A stretch of DNA of 64,000 nucleotides, from positions 1,713,701 to 1,777,700 of the forward strand of contig PJRA01000272.1 in assembly GCA_016987375.1 (NCBI GenBank), written 5' to 3'. This document shows, piece by piece, positions 35,003-46,600 of the stretch. Source of the stretch: Brachionus koreanus. Lineage: Eukaryota > Rotifera > Eurotatoria > Ploima > Brachionidae. Both the position numbers and the translations under genes were made by a program. The stretch's first letter is position 1; the number at the start of each line of letters is the position of its first letter. The notes under the pieces are model-generated. The model was not told the DNA's origin. It did no database searches and saw only the letters and a program-made list of their open reading frames with translations.

Positions 35003-36608
35003 CTATTTTGAAACTACTTGAATAACGTCCTCATGATGGACTTGATGAGTTAAGCCAACTCTCTGAGGATTAAATTTAACACTTGTTCCCTTAATAAAAT
35101 ATTATTAATTTAAAACAAATAATCTTCTGAATAATCTAATTTGATTTTAATATTTAAAATTAGAAATCAGAAAATTTCAAGAATGAATTCACCGATTAAC
35201 TAATTTTTTTAATACTCACCCAGACAAGGCCATATTTAAAAGAGTCGACCATCGAACGATGAATAGAATGACACTTTTTATTAAAAAAAAAAATAAATGA
35301 TATTTTAAAAAGTTTTTTAAGAAACTTACCACTGCTTCAATTGTAGCTCCGTTTCTTAAAATAATTCCTTCAACTAGATCCGGTTTTTCTTCAAAGCAAA
35401 AAAAAATTATTTTGAAATTTAAATTTCGGTTCATAAAATTACGGCCTCGTTTTTTTGTAAAAACTTTTATTAAATTTAAATGTTCCCAAATTTTTTCAAT
35501 CAAATAATCAATATTTAGTCTCATGTTACAGCTTTTTTTTTTTTTTAAATTAATAAATTTTCTTTCTAAATTTTTATTTATTCTACCTAATTACGACTGT
35601 ATTTGGCATGCGAGCCAGTCGATCCACTTCCTCGATAGAAATCTGATCAATCTTGTTGTATGCCTAACAAGAAATTTGTATTTTTTTTCAAAATTGATTT
35701 AGAAAAATAAAATTACATATAAACATGGCATATAAATCCTATTTCCTACAACTACATCGATAAATTCATCAGCTGTGCAATCTTCGCGAAATAAAACCTC
35801 GCCATTGTAGATTTCTATAAGAAACTTGATAAAATTTCAAATTTGAAACTATGATAAAGTTTTTATTTTACTGTATTCCGATAAAATTGACTGAGCCAAT
35901 TTTTCGTCCATTTTTGTAAGTGGAACCATTGAGTTTATTGTTAGACCACCTGTTTTACGTTGTTTGAAGTAAATCTTGGGTTTTTTTCTATTCAAACGAA
36001 TTCCGACAGCCTCCAATTCTTGCTCTAAGAGTTTTTTTTGGATTTCGCCTTTGGTAGCATCCAACATCATCAAAACCATGTCTGCTGTTCTAGCCACAGC
36101 AATTACTTGTCGACCACGACCTTTTCCTTGAGCGGCACCTTCAATAATACCAGGCAAATCAAGAAGCTGTATTTCAGCTCCTTCATATTTAATAACTCCA
36201 GGCACACAGGTTAAAGTGGTAAATTCATATGCTTTAGAATTAAATAGAGTTTCGTTAATTAAATAAGTTGAAGTTAAAATTATTTACCAGCTACTGCGCT
36301 CTCTGTATTTGTTACTGTGCTTAAGAATGTAGATTTACCAACAGAAGGAAAACCAATTAAAGCTACACGTGCATCTCCTGATTTCATGACATCGAATCCT
36401 TCACCTTTACCACCAGATTTACCTGTTGGTTCCAAAAGCTGTGCTCTGTATCTGGCTAACTTAGCTTTCAGCAAACCCAAATGATGTTCAGTAGCTTTTA
36501 TATTTGATTAAAATTTTATGGCTCTTTAAAAATAAATTTTTTACCTTTATTTTTTTGGGTTCGATTGATTTCATGTTCTATTTCTGATATTCGTTCCAAA
36601 ATACCCAT
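35003..36608 (-). CDS. DRG2: DRG2 (developmentally regulated GTP-binding protein 2)
   Basis: A multi-exon gene, ATG 36606-36608 ([20 protein letters not shown]), stop TAG at 35003-35005, about 365 residues. Exons give [20 protein letters not shown], the Walker A loop GFPSVGKST, the switch/G3 region [20 protein letters not shown], the G4-type motif YNKIDQIS, and a C-terminal TGS-like domain with [32 protein letters not shown] and EDVIQVVSK. Near-universal conservation makes the DRG2 call (not DRG1) firm: the N-terminus and ...[10 protein letters not shown] are DRG2-specific. DRG2 is a cytosolic GTPase stabilised by DFRP2/RWDD1 and associated with translating ribosomes. Confidence 0.93.
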
Positions 36609-38059
36609 CTCAAGGAATTAAATTTAGTTTTAAGTTTAAAAAAATAAATTAAAAGTAAGAGATTTTTAATTTAGCTAGAGTATAGGAATTAAGAAAATTT
36701 TAAACTTTTGAACAGAAATTTATGCACTCTTAAAAAAATTGCAAAGAAGATTTAAATTATTTTAAATGAAATAAACTTAAATTTTTTGTTTAAAAAAAAT
36801 CGCAATTAATTTCGACTTGTGCTATAGCGATAAGTATTCTTTTGAATATAATAAGAAACAAATGGCAGTAACACATCTTAAAATTGTCAGTATTTTAGAA
36901 AATTGTCATTTTATTATTCAAATTATGTGCTTATTAAAATAAAAAATGAGAAGTTTAAATTTATTATTTTGATTCAAAACGTTTTGCGTTTTTTTTAAGG
37001 TTGGATATTTTTGATTATAGCATCTTAGTAACTCTAAAGTCATTTGTGTTTAAATAAACATAAATAAATACTCTACAAAATGATATGTCTAACTCATGTT
37101 TAATTATTCTTAAAAAATTTATTAAAAATGGTTGAAAGTAAATATTGAAATTTTGGTATTGCTACGTTATTTTTGGAAAAAAGCCTACAACCAAATGCAG
37201 TAACTCTTGGATTATGTCTCGGGGGAGATGAAAATTGAGTCCTTAGATAATGAAAGTTACAAAATTGGTTTTTAAAATTTAATAATGGTAATACGAGCCT
37301 TCAGAGGAAGAAAGGGCAAGGTACCGCGGTCGAGAGCAGCTTCTAGCTTAACACTAGAAAAGAATTTATTTAATTCATGTTTATTTAATTCAAAAATATT
37401 TAAAAAAAAATAAAATCTACATTATTGAAAATAGATATATTTATTTGAAAAATCTATTAAAAAGATACGAGGTTTAAAAATTTTTCAAACAAGTCAAAAT
37501 GACTCGTTTGCTGTTTCTACTTAAATTGTACCTTTAATTTCACATTGCTTAAGTTATTAGACCAAGAAATGGTTAATTACAAATAAAAATAAAGCAAAGC
37601 GAAGCGAAGCTTCAGTTGAAAGAAATTCAGAATGCAAACGGACCAGATTTAGTGAGATTATATTTATCACAAAGTAAAAATACAGATTTGAATAGTTTTT
37701 AAGCAACATTTTTCGTTTAAAATAGATATAAATTTTAAATTTAAATAAATTTCAATAGCAGGATTTTTTAAAATTATGATCTGGTTAATAAATTAGAATT
37801 TTTTTCCAAATTAAATCAATATATTTAGCAATTTAGAAATTTGAGCTTTTTTGAATAAAAATGTTCATTTATTTTTTATTTGTTCTTAAGATTACTAAAA
37901 ATTTTTAAAAAGAATATTGCAATTTAATTTCTCATAGTTCAATGCATGTTTAAATTTCAATTCTGAATAGATGAATTATAATTTGAAATAGAATCCTTAT
38001 CAAATAAATGGTTCTTAGAAGAATATAATTGTTGCAACACGACCAACTATAAATTTTAG
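36609..38059. other. Divergent intergenic region with a MITE
   Basis: Promoters of DRG2 (-) and the first WAP gene (+) should lie here. Contains the TTAA MITE copy 2 (37348-37524) next to a GC-richer patch (about 37300-37347, AGGCAAGGTACCGCGG-like) of unknown origin. Confidence 0.5.
37348..37524. mobile_element. piggyBac-like MITE, copy 2
   Basis: A 169-bp element (37352-37520) flanked by TTAA on both sides. The left end CACTAGAAAAG and right end CTGTTTCTAC are degenerate versions of copy 1. The internal signature TTTTTCAAACAAGTCAAAAT followed by GACTCGTTTG is shared with copy 1, and the length differs by one base. An older, more diverged copy. Confidence 0.8.
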
Positions 38060-38617
38060 ATGACTCGAATTGAAATTTCAACAATGAATCAAATTTTCAA
38101 AATTTCAATTTTATCAGCCCTTTTTATAATAGCGATTTCAGGTTTATATTTAGAAAATTTATTTTAATTTTTAAAAACTCTACTATCTAATTCTTTAGGC
38201 CAAAAGCCTGGTATTTGTCCAACATCGTCTGGTTTTGGAATATGTGTCGAGTCTTGCTCTCACGATTTTAGCTGTCCTGGAAACTATAAATGTGTAATTA
38301 AATTTAATAAGCTTTTTTTTTTCTTATTAAAATTTTTTAAAAACCAGTGCTCAAATGGTTGTGGTCATACTTGCCAAGCACCAGTTTCATTAAGTAAAAT
38401 CTTGAAACCAATTCCCAAAGAAAAAGCGTGCCCAGAATATGAATCAAATTTGGTTGGCCTATGTGTGATTACCGAAAAAAGCTGCTGGGATGATTCAATG
38501 TGTAACTTGAATCAAAAATGCTGCAAAAAAGGGTGTGGAAGAGAATGTGTTGGTAAGTAGATAATAATTCATAAAAAAAAAAAAATAAATTTTTATTTTT
38601 TATTTTTAGATGTATAA
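38060..38617 (+). CDS. Secreted double-WAP-domain protein (WAP gene 1)
   Basis: Four short exons. ATG 38060 starts MTRIEISTMNQIFKISILSA, a signal peptide that could also begin at the second Met. WAP domain 1: KPGICP, CVESCSHDFSCPGNYKC|CSNGCGHTCQ. WAP domain 2: ACPEYES, CVITEKSCWDDSMCNLNQKC|CKKGCGRECV. Each has the eight-Cys four-disulfide pattern with a CC pair and GCG.xC. An intron splits domain 1 exactly between the paired cysteines. The gene ends with a tiny exon (stop 38615-38617). WAP proteins in animals act as protease inhibitors or antibacterial peptides; which applies is not readable. First of four neighbouring genes of this kind. Confidence 0.85.
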
Positions 38618-39374
38618 GTTTTGAAGCTTACAAATTTTTGTTTTCTTTTTTTATTAATAAATTTAAATTAAAATTTTTTTAATATTAATTGAATAAAATT
38701 TTTTGGTTTAAAAATTTTTAATTCATAGGATTGATGAAATCGAATTTGCTTTTTGTTAATATAATATACTTAATTATTTGAATTTAGTTTTATTTTTTCT
38801 AGCAGTGGCTCAAAAAGATTTTGTTCCTTATCTTAGACTTTTAATTTAAATTTTAAGATCTTAAAATGGCTTCTTTTTTGGAAGATGATTTATTTTCTGG
38901 TAAATACGAATCACGTTTGATATTTGCATGTGAACTTAGAATTACAAAATTTAATTAATTTTTTCATCATTTAAAATCATATCATTATTTCTAAATTCTA
39001 TCTAAATGTAAAGACAAAACATTGTTAATGATCAGTGATTTTTAAAATGAAAATTGATGCAAATAAAAGACAAGAAATCCTTTCTAGCCAAATTTTATTA
39101 ATGGAAATTTTTAAAAAATGCATTTTTGTCTAGAAAAAAATTAGAAAGAATTTTTAAAACATGGAAAAGAGCATATTTGATATAAAAAAAAAAAACTTAA
39201 TTAGTAATTTTTTAAATGAGTCTTAAAATATAAGACGGTGTCAGTCTAGTTTGATTTAGAATTACACTTTACAAATGATTAATCATTAGAAAATAAACAA
39301 CATTTATTCCATTTATTATGTTTAATTAAAGTTATTCATTGATCAAAATAGTTTTTTGAAAAAAATTACAAAGC
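38618..39374. other. Intergenic within the WAP cluster
   Basis: A/T-rich, no domain remnants of a further WAP copy seen. Contains the promoter of WAP gene 2. Confidence 0.5.
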
Positions 39375-39701
39375 ATGAATTTAAATATTAAATCAATTTT
39401 TTTTGTTGTCCTATTATTGACCACATGTGATTTAACATTAGGTAAATTTTGGAATAAGTTTATTTTTATATCTAAAAAATTCAGTCAAAAGTGACAATTA
39501 TGAAAGAATTCTATGTGGTCGAATAATGAAAGGAAAACCATGTAAACGTGATTCAGAATGTACAAGGAACGCAAAATGCGTAGTTATTTGTATTAAAAAA
39601 TATCATTTTTATATTTTTTTAAATCGTTTAAGGTAAATGTTCGATGTGGCAATGTTTGTTTATCGAGCAAAAAAATACTAGGAAAACATTATTATGGTTA
39701 A
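39375..39701 (+). CDS. Small secreted WAP-like protein (WAP gene 2)
   Basis: Three exons encode about 75 residues: a signal peptide (MNLNIKSIFFVVLLLTTCDL), then YERILCGRIMKGKPCKRDSE, CTRNAKC|VNVRCGNVCL and a short tail ending KHYYG. The spacing of Cys and the intron directly after the KC codon match the neighbouring WAP genes, but only six to seven Cys are present and the CC pair is replaced by C-V. It is a degenerate single-domain member, possibly with one disulfide lost. Introns of about 44 and 53 bp. Confidence 0.7.
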
Positions 39702-39806
39702 AAGTAACGGATAATCAAATTTTTATCTATTTTAACCTGGAATAAATTATTTATTTTAAATAATATAAATATTAAAAAAATTTTAGTCTTGAAATAAAAA
39801 TTAAAA

Positions 39807-40168
39807 ATGAATAAAATTATTTTAGTTACATTTTTCTTAGCTGTGTTGGTAATGAATTCAAATGCTAAATATGTTGGTAAGAGATTTTTTATTTTTCAAC
39901 AAAATTGGCACGATCAAAAACCAGGATTTAATTTAAAAAATTTTTAACTAATTTTGTTAGGAAAACCAGGATCTTGTCCCCTTGATCTGACAGTTAAAGA
40001 TCTTTCCGGATGCACTTTCTTTTGTATTACTGATGATCATTGTCCAGGAAAACTAAAATGTGTAAGATATTTTCTAAATTTATATTTAAAGTTTATTTTT
40101 ATTCTTAATTATTTAACATTTAATAGTGTGCAAATGACTGCGGAAAGCAGTGTGCTTTACCAATTTGA
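39807..40168 (+). CDS. Small secreted single-WAP-domain protein (WAP gene 3)
   Basis: Three exons. A signal peptide (MNKIILVTFFLAVLVMNSNA) is followed by one WAP domain: GKPGSCPLD, SGCTFFCITDDHCPGKLKC|CANDCGKQCALPI, stop TGA 40166-40168. The intron again falls between the two adjacent cysteines. About 72 residues. All eight cysteines are present, so a folded single-WAP peptide is expected, similar in layout to elafin-like or single-WAP antimicrobial peptides of other animals. That similarity is of architecture only. Confidence 0.82.
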
Positions 40169-40624
40169 AAATTAAACACAAAACATAGCAATTTTTCTCC
40201 AAAATTAAATCTAACTTCTTTATTTTAATCTCGTTTGAATAAATTAAAAAAACATTTTAATTTTTTTAGTTATCTTTTTAATTAGCATTTTTTAATTAAT
40301 TTTAAAAATAAAAAACAGAATAAATGCAGATTTTTGTCATTTATTTGAATAAATAAGTCTATCGTTTTAGAATTACCAAATAATATTTCAAATTAATTTT
40401 ATTTTTAGAATTTTGGAAATGATTTTTCTTTCAATAAAAATCAAAATTTTCATTTAATCATTGATGACAAAATAACATAAGTTACTCTTGAAAGTATGAT
40501 TAATCGCAATCTGATACATCAGACTACAAAAATTAATTTTTTGTAAATTTTGCAAATGTTGAAGAAATACTTAAGAAAGAAAAAAATCAATTTTCAAAAA
40601 TAATTTAGAAAAAAAGAGAAAACC
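40169..40624. other. Intergenic within the WAP cluster
   Basis: A/T-rich spacer of about 450 bp between WAP genes 3 and 4, no further copy seen. Confidence 0.5.
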
Positions 40625-41266
40625 ATGAACAAAAATTATTTTATACTTATTTTAGCTCTACTCTGCGGTTCTGCACGTAAATTGATTAACTTTAAAAAAA
40701 TTTTCTCTTAATTAAAAATAAAAATCATTAAGAGTTAGAAACGAATAAAAATGGTTTGTGTCCAACTTATTCTAATGATCTAATCACTACATGTGAAGTT
40801 AGATGCTCTAATGATTTTGATTGTCCAAATTCTCAAAAATGCGTAATTCGAATATTTAAAGTAAGCAACTTATTTTGATTTTTTCTAATTAAGTGCAATG
40901 TTGGTTGTGCAATTAGATGCGTTGATCCTGTTGTTTCTTCAAATTCAACTGAGCAAAAACCTGGGCTGTGTCCAAAATTTAAATCGAAATTTTTCATAAA
41001 TTCTAATTTTCAAAATTGTTCTTCAGACCAAGATTGTAAAGGAAAACAAAAATGCGTAAGTAAATTGTAAGCAACGATAATTTTAATTTTGAATTTTTTC
41101 TAAGTGTTCAAATAACTGTGGAGGCTTTTTCTGTTTGGATCCTTATCAGAAATGTCCTTTTTTCAAAATTGTAAATTAAAATTTCAATTTTATCTAAAAT
41201 TACATGATTATATTTAAGTGGAGAAACGGAAAATGCATGTCTGTAATGGAATACATATTCGGCTAA
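40625..41266 (+). CDS. Secreted double-WAP-like protein (WAP gene 4)
   Basis: Signal peptide MNKNYFILILALLCGSA. Domain 1: NGLCPTYSN, TTCEVRCSNDFDCPNSQKC|CNVGCAIRCVDP. Domain 2: KPGLCPKFKS, QNCSSDQDCKGKQKC|CSNNCGGFFCLDP. Introns (about 50 bp) sit between paired cysteines in both domains. The last exon either reads through to a TAA at 41177-41179 or splices (GTAAAT...TTTAAG) in frame to WRNGKCMSVMEYIFG with stop at 41264-41266; I give the spliced form. Loss of one domain-2 Cys (NSNFQNCSSD replaces the usual two) suggests relaxation. Possible role as for the other WAP genes. Confidence 0.78.
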
Positions 41267-41594
41267 AATCAGCTTTTTCTTTAGTGCATTTATTCTCTGA
41301 TTTTGTAACTTAAATTTTATTCTTTATATTTAATTTGAATCTAAATAAAAATATATCAAAAAAATATTCTTTTTATTTTATTGATTTAATAGGTTTTAAG
41401 AGTAAAAACAAAAAAATAAGAAAAAACAAAAACCTATAATATTAAACTTTAAGTCTTTTTTAATGAAAATACAATATACAAAGTTACTAATTAAATATGA
41501 CCAGTCTGTAGCAGATTCTTTTTTTTTCAAAATCATGTATTGCCACCTCAATTTCATTAGTATTTTCATAAAAAAAGAGAAAAAAAAATCAAAA
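41267..41594. other. Intergenic next to assembly gap
   Basis: A/T-rich, no gene signal before the gap. Confidence 0.4.
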
Positions 41595-41778
41595 NNNNNN
41601 NNNNNNNNNNNNNNNNNNNNNNNNNNNNNNNNNNNNNNNNNNNNNNNNNNNNNNNNNNNNNNNNNNNNNNNNNNNNNNNNNNNNNNNNNNNNNNNNNNNN
41701 NNNNNNNNNNNNNNNNNNNNNNNNNNNNNNNNNNNNNNNNNNNNNNNNNNNNNNNNNNNNNNNNNNNNNNNNNNNNNN
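41595..41778. other. Assembly gap (184 N)
   Basis: A run of N. Any gene part inside is unknown; the true size may differ. Confidence 1.
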
Positions 41779-42010
41779 GAATAGGTTGAAAAGTTCAATT
41801 AAACAATCTGAAATTTTTTTTACTAATGAAAAAATCGAACATTCATCTCAAAATTCAGAAAGCTTCGATTTTAGCAAAGATTTTAACTTATCTATTTTGC
41901 TTGTTCCAATTGAATCTTTAAAAAAAAACTTTGATTGGACTAGTTTGAATGACCGCCAACTTAGTACTGTTATTTATTACCTTTTTAGACATGCTGGTGT
42001 AAAAATATAA
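41779..42010 (+). CDS. Partial hypothetical coding exon abutting the gap
   Basis: An open frame runs out of the gap and stops at TAA 42008-42010. It reads SSIKQSEIFFTNEKIEHSSQ and further on LNDRQLSTVIYYLFRHAGV, with amino-acid use closer to real coding sequence than to chance frames. Its start lies in the gap. No family recognised; it may be a 3' exon of a gene or a pseudogene. Confidence 0.35.
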
Positions 42011-43619
42011 AATGTGTCTTGAAAATTAAAAAAATTAGAATTATTTTCGTCTAGATTCAAAAACGCAATTGATAAGAATAATATTTTAACTGCCTTAGCT
42101 AATATTAATTAGCAACGTATTTCAATTAACACTGCAGTCCATAAATCTATCTATCTATAAGTGCACTTATTTTTTATTTTAAAAGATATTTTATTCTTTA
42201 TTAAAATAGAATTACTGGATTAAATTTTTTTTAATTCGTAATTTATAGCATTAGCATGGATATTCCGCTCAACAATAAACAAAAATAAGATGCAAAAAAA
42301 AAAACATTAATTAAAAGCCTGTGATTTTGTCTCTTTTAATTTTTCTTTGATAGAAAGCGGTGCTTTTGGAGATTTTTTGTTTAAATCTTACATTAATAAA
42401 ATAAATGAAAAAATAAATAAGATAGTTATTTATAAAATTAGATTTGGGTACCATCAATGGCGGCCACTAGAGCTTGGTTTAGATCGTTTGGATGCCCCGG
42501 GAGAAGAAATTTTTTGTCTAAATTTTTACTTTATTTCTTACAGTCAATTATTCGAATTTTATTGTTGTACACGGCCATCAAAAGGGCCAACACCAAGTTT
42601 TGGCAGTCCAGTGGCTTTTCAACAGATGACGATGAGCCTAACTCAAGATCAGCAAAAAAATGAAAAACAAATGCACCTTGTAAATTTAATCTTGATCAGT
42701 TATATACTAAGTATTATAGGGTAATGAATAAAAAAAGAGGTTTTGTTTTTCAAACGGTTGTACCAAAAAGAAATTTTTATTTTTTATTTTTTTTTTCAAT
42801 ATAATTATAATTTAAAAAATCTGAAAAAAACCTTTTTTTTATTTTTTATACGATTTTCGTTTTTTTTTAAATAAATAGTTTTAAAAAAATTTGTCTTTCA
42901 AAAACTCTTGAAATTTCCTGAACACTGTGTATTTCTAAACAGCTACAATAATTAAATTTTATAATGTTTTTGTTAATTTTATAATTTTATAATTTTATCA
43001 AATTCATTAGTCATCAATTTAAAATTAAAATGCAAAATATATATTTTTTTAACACCAATTCTTATTAACATAAATTTAATTCAAATCTTTTGAAACTAAA
43101 AAAATATACTAAAATTACTAAAAAGGTAACTTATTATTATTTTAATATAAATAGAGTTTTTATAATTTACTTGATAAAATTATTTTGGCTAATATTATTC
43201 TGATAAAAATTCTTAAATTAAATTAAAAAATCTTTAAATTTTAATTTTTTTTAAATGAGAAAATGTTATTAATTTAATTTGGCATCTTTTAAATCATTTA
43301 ACTGTTCGGCATTATTCTAAACTCACCTTTAATGTCTATTAATTCCAAAGCATAATAAACTTTACCTTTAATTTTAATTAAATTCAGACTTAAGTGCGCA
43401 TTTTGATTTAGATTATGACTAATTCAAGAGTTTTTTATAAAAGTTATTTAAAAAAAAAATCGATTCGGATTTTTTAAAATATTTTTTAAGACAAATTTTG
43501 TAGCATTGCTTTCAAATTTTTTATCTGATTTACCTGTTTTTAATCTAAGACTTTTTTGGCCATTAAACTTAAAAAACAAACAAATTAATGGAATAGAACT
43601 AATAAATAAAATAAAAACA
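42011..43619. other. Intergenic with a repeat element
   Basis: Contains the inverted-repeat element copy at about 42445-42625, listed separately. From about 42720 to 43500 it is A/T-rich without gene signal. Confidence 0.5.
42445..42625. mobile_element. Inverted-repeat element with GC-rich ends, family X copy 2
   Basis: The left end has CAATGGCGGCCACTAGAGCT. The right end has GTACACGGCCATCAAAAGGG, GCCAACACCAAGTTTTGG and CAGTCCAGTGGC. The right end is nearly the reverse complement of the left end of the element at 23555. The open frames across it are by-products. Confidence 0.6.
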
Positions 43620-46600
43620 ATGAACAATATAAATCGACCCCAGCTTCCTCCAAAGCTACCGCCTGAGGATCGAAAAAAATTATCAATTACATTTCCCGAT
43701 TACGACCCAAATAGAGGATCTAATTCAAGCAATTCAAGTTTTTTGAACCCAAATGAATTCGAAACCCAAGAAAATTGCGATAATTATTACAAAGAACCGA
43801 TTGATCAACCAAACTTAAACAATTGTGAGACCGATGATCCAAAAGACGTTTTATTTTTCAATGATTCTATTTATTTGCCTCTTGAAACAGAAATGGAGAT
43901 TTCTTTTTCAGATTCGAGTGAACTAAAAAGTCAAACAAATACCTATCTAAGTTTAGATAAACTTGATTCTGAAGAAAGCGCTTTAGATCGAGACGATAAC
44001 GACCAAAGTGACAACACAACTGATGTCAAAAGTCTAAACGAAAGTCTTTATATACTAGAAATTAACGATGATCCAACAAAACCACCTATTCCACCCAAAC
44101 GAACAAAAAAACCTTTATCGCTAAGCAAACTTTCACTGGCTAGTACAAATGAAGAAACAAAATCGAAAAGAGTTTCATCAACAATTGATGAATACTTTAG
44201 TTACTTATCTCCCAACGATTTAAAAGCAGAAAATATTGAATCATTTAGAAAAGAAATATTCAAAAGTGAATCAAATAAGATTTGTGCTGATTGCAAGCGA
44301 AGCAACTTTTATCCTAATTGGATTTCATGTGTTTATTTTATGACACTTTGTGATTTTTGCGCTGGTAAGTAAATCTTTAAAATGTTAACTTTTTTTAGTA
44401 TATCCTTTATTTTAGTTTTTTTGCTTTAATTATCTAAATTAATTAAATTTTAAAATAATATTTTATGTTTATTCAAGAAGCTAACTTATAAAATGATGCA
44501 CATATATTAAGTAGACACCAACTTAGTCTTACGTCTTAATAATTTACAAAAAATAAAATTAATTTTTCAAAAGATTTTTTTTATGGCAAATAAAATTAAA
44601 GAAAATTGTGTAATAACTTAAATATTCATGTAATAACTACATTACATCTGTATTTTTTTCCTTATGCGTTCCTTGTGGAGCTTAGGGTCATTTGATTTCT
44701 TTTTAGCAATTTTAATTTTTGGACGGTCGGTTAGTTAGCCTTACCCACTTGCAGCCGGAACTGAGAAGGAATTTGAACCCTCTGAAAAATTGGCGTTTAT
44801 TCTTTGACTTAAAAAGTCAAGTCATAACTTTGACTCAAAACTTGGACTCTTAAACAAGTCTTAAATGGGCGTCTTATTTTCAAGGATATTCAAAATCAGA
44901 TATTTCCTTTTTTAATTTATTGATCTATAGAAAAATAATCAAAATAGAAGCTTATTTAAAAGAATTATTAAAAATTATTCATTCTAAAAGCTGATTTCGG
45001 CAATGGTACCAATATTTTTAAGCAAATTTTTTGACATTATTTACAAATATTGTTTTAGGTTATTTTTAAAGAAAAATTATATTATTGTTAACACAAGAAA
45101 TGGTATATAAACAAAAAATTCAAATCAACATTAAATCAACATCTTTTCAACTCATAAAATCTTTACTTTTCTTACAAAAAAACTGCTCTTATAAAATTGA
45201 GTTTCAAACAAAATTTTTTCAAAATTAAAATTGAATCAAATAGATAATTTGTTTATTTAAAATTAATTTGATAATTTTTTTTTTACCACTTTTTAAAACC
45301 AACCTTCTACTGAATTTAATTTAAATTTTTTGTTCAAAGAATGTCATTTGAAAATATCTCATTTGGTAACTCAATTTTATGTGAAAAAAATTGATATCTT
45401 ATATGAAAATTTGGTCTCAAATGAGCAGAAATTAGACCACTTGAGCCCAGAGATATTCTTAAAAATTTTGGATCAAGCTGGCAATGAGAAAATAAATTCT
45501 TTGCTCGAATACAATTTAAAGAATAGAACAAGCTCTTTAAGCACAAAGCCAGAAATTGAGTCATTTATCAAAGATAAATATTTGTTCAAAAAATTTATCA
45601 ATACAAATGAAATAGACACAAGCTCAAATTTTGTCGAGGAGCTTAACAAAAGTCTTTATCAAATTGTCTCCGGTCCGAGCATTCCAATGACAATATACTA
45701 CATTTTTCTCGGTGCAAATAGAAATTATTTTCAAAGCCAGCAAACTATTTTAGACGTTTCGATTAAATCGAACCAAATTCTGCAATATTTGTATTTAAGC
45801 ATGAATAAGTCTCTTAAATACCAAGAATTAGCTAGCCAGGCTAACTTTGAATTCATCGGCGATGTACTACAAATATTTAACATAACGTCCTCAACAGATA
45901 AAACATCAGTTAAAAAATATAACATTTATTTACAATTAAAAAATGACAATTTAATAATGAATCAATTTGATACAAAGGGCCATAAATCTCAAAAAATTAG
46001 TCTAAATTCAATTATAAAAATTTTCACTTTGTGTCCAGTTAATATTGAGCTTAAATGGTGTTCTAAAAATCATTGTATTTTGAGCCATTTTCTGGAATTT
46101 TCAAACCAAAACGAACAGCAAGCATGGCTTAAGAATATCATAACCAAGCTAAATCCAAATATATGCATTAGACTTGCTGAATTAATTCAAAATTTACAAA
46201 TCAATTCGTTTGGCTACTTGACAATGTCAGAACAATTTGATTTTGAAGACAAAAATTCTAAATTTTTGATCATTCTGCTACAAAGCTTGCCTTCTCAAGT
46301 CGATAAATATTTTCAAAAATTGATTTTATTCATAAATACCGAAAAAGAAAGCGAGTCAAATTTCGAGTTGATTGATTGTAGAAAATTAAGCAAAATAAAA
46401 TTGGATAATGAGATTTTAACTTTAGAGACTTCAGGCAAAACTTTGAGACTTAAATCAGATGGTTTTGGCGAAAATTTAAAACTGTGGCACGAAAAATTAT
46501 TCAAATTTTCTCAATTAGAATTTCGTTCGATTGAAGAGCAATTTTTAAACAGAGATAACTGTGTACTTTTAGTAGACAAGTGCTGTTCATATGTGGAATT

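Noticed and set aside
42347..42724. 125-codon plus-strand frame
   Set aside because: Runs through the inverted-repeat element and adjoining A/T sequence; the second frame is open over the same GC-rich part, as expected from repeat composition.
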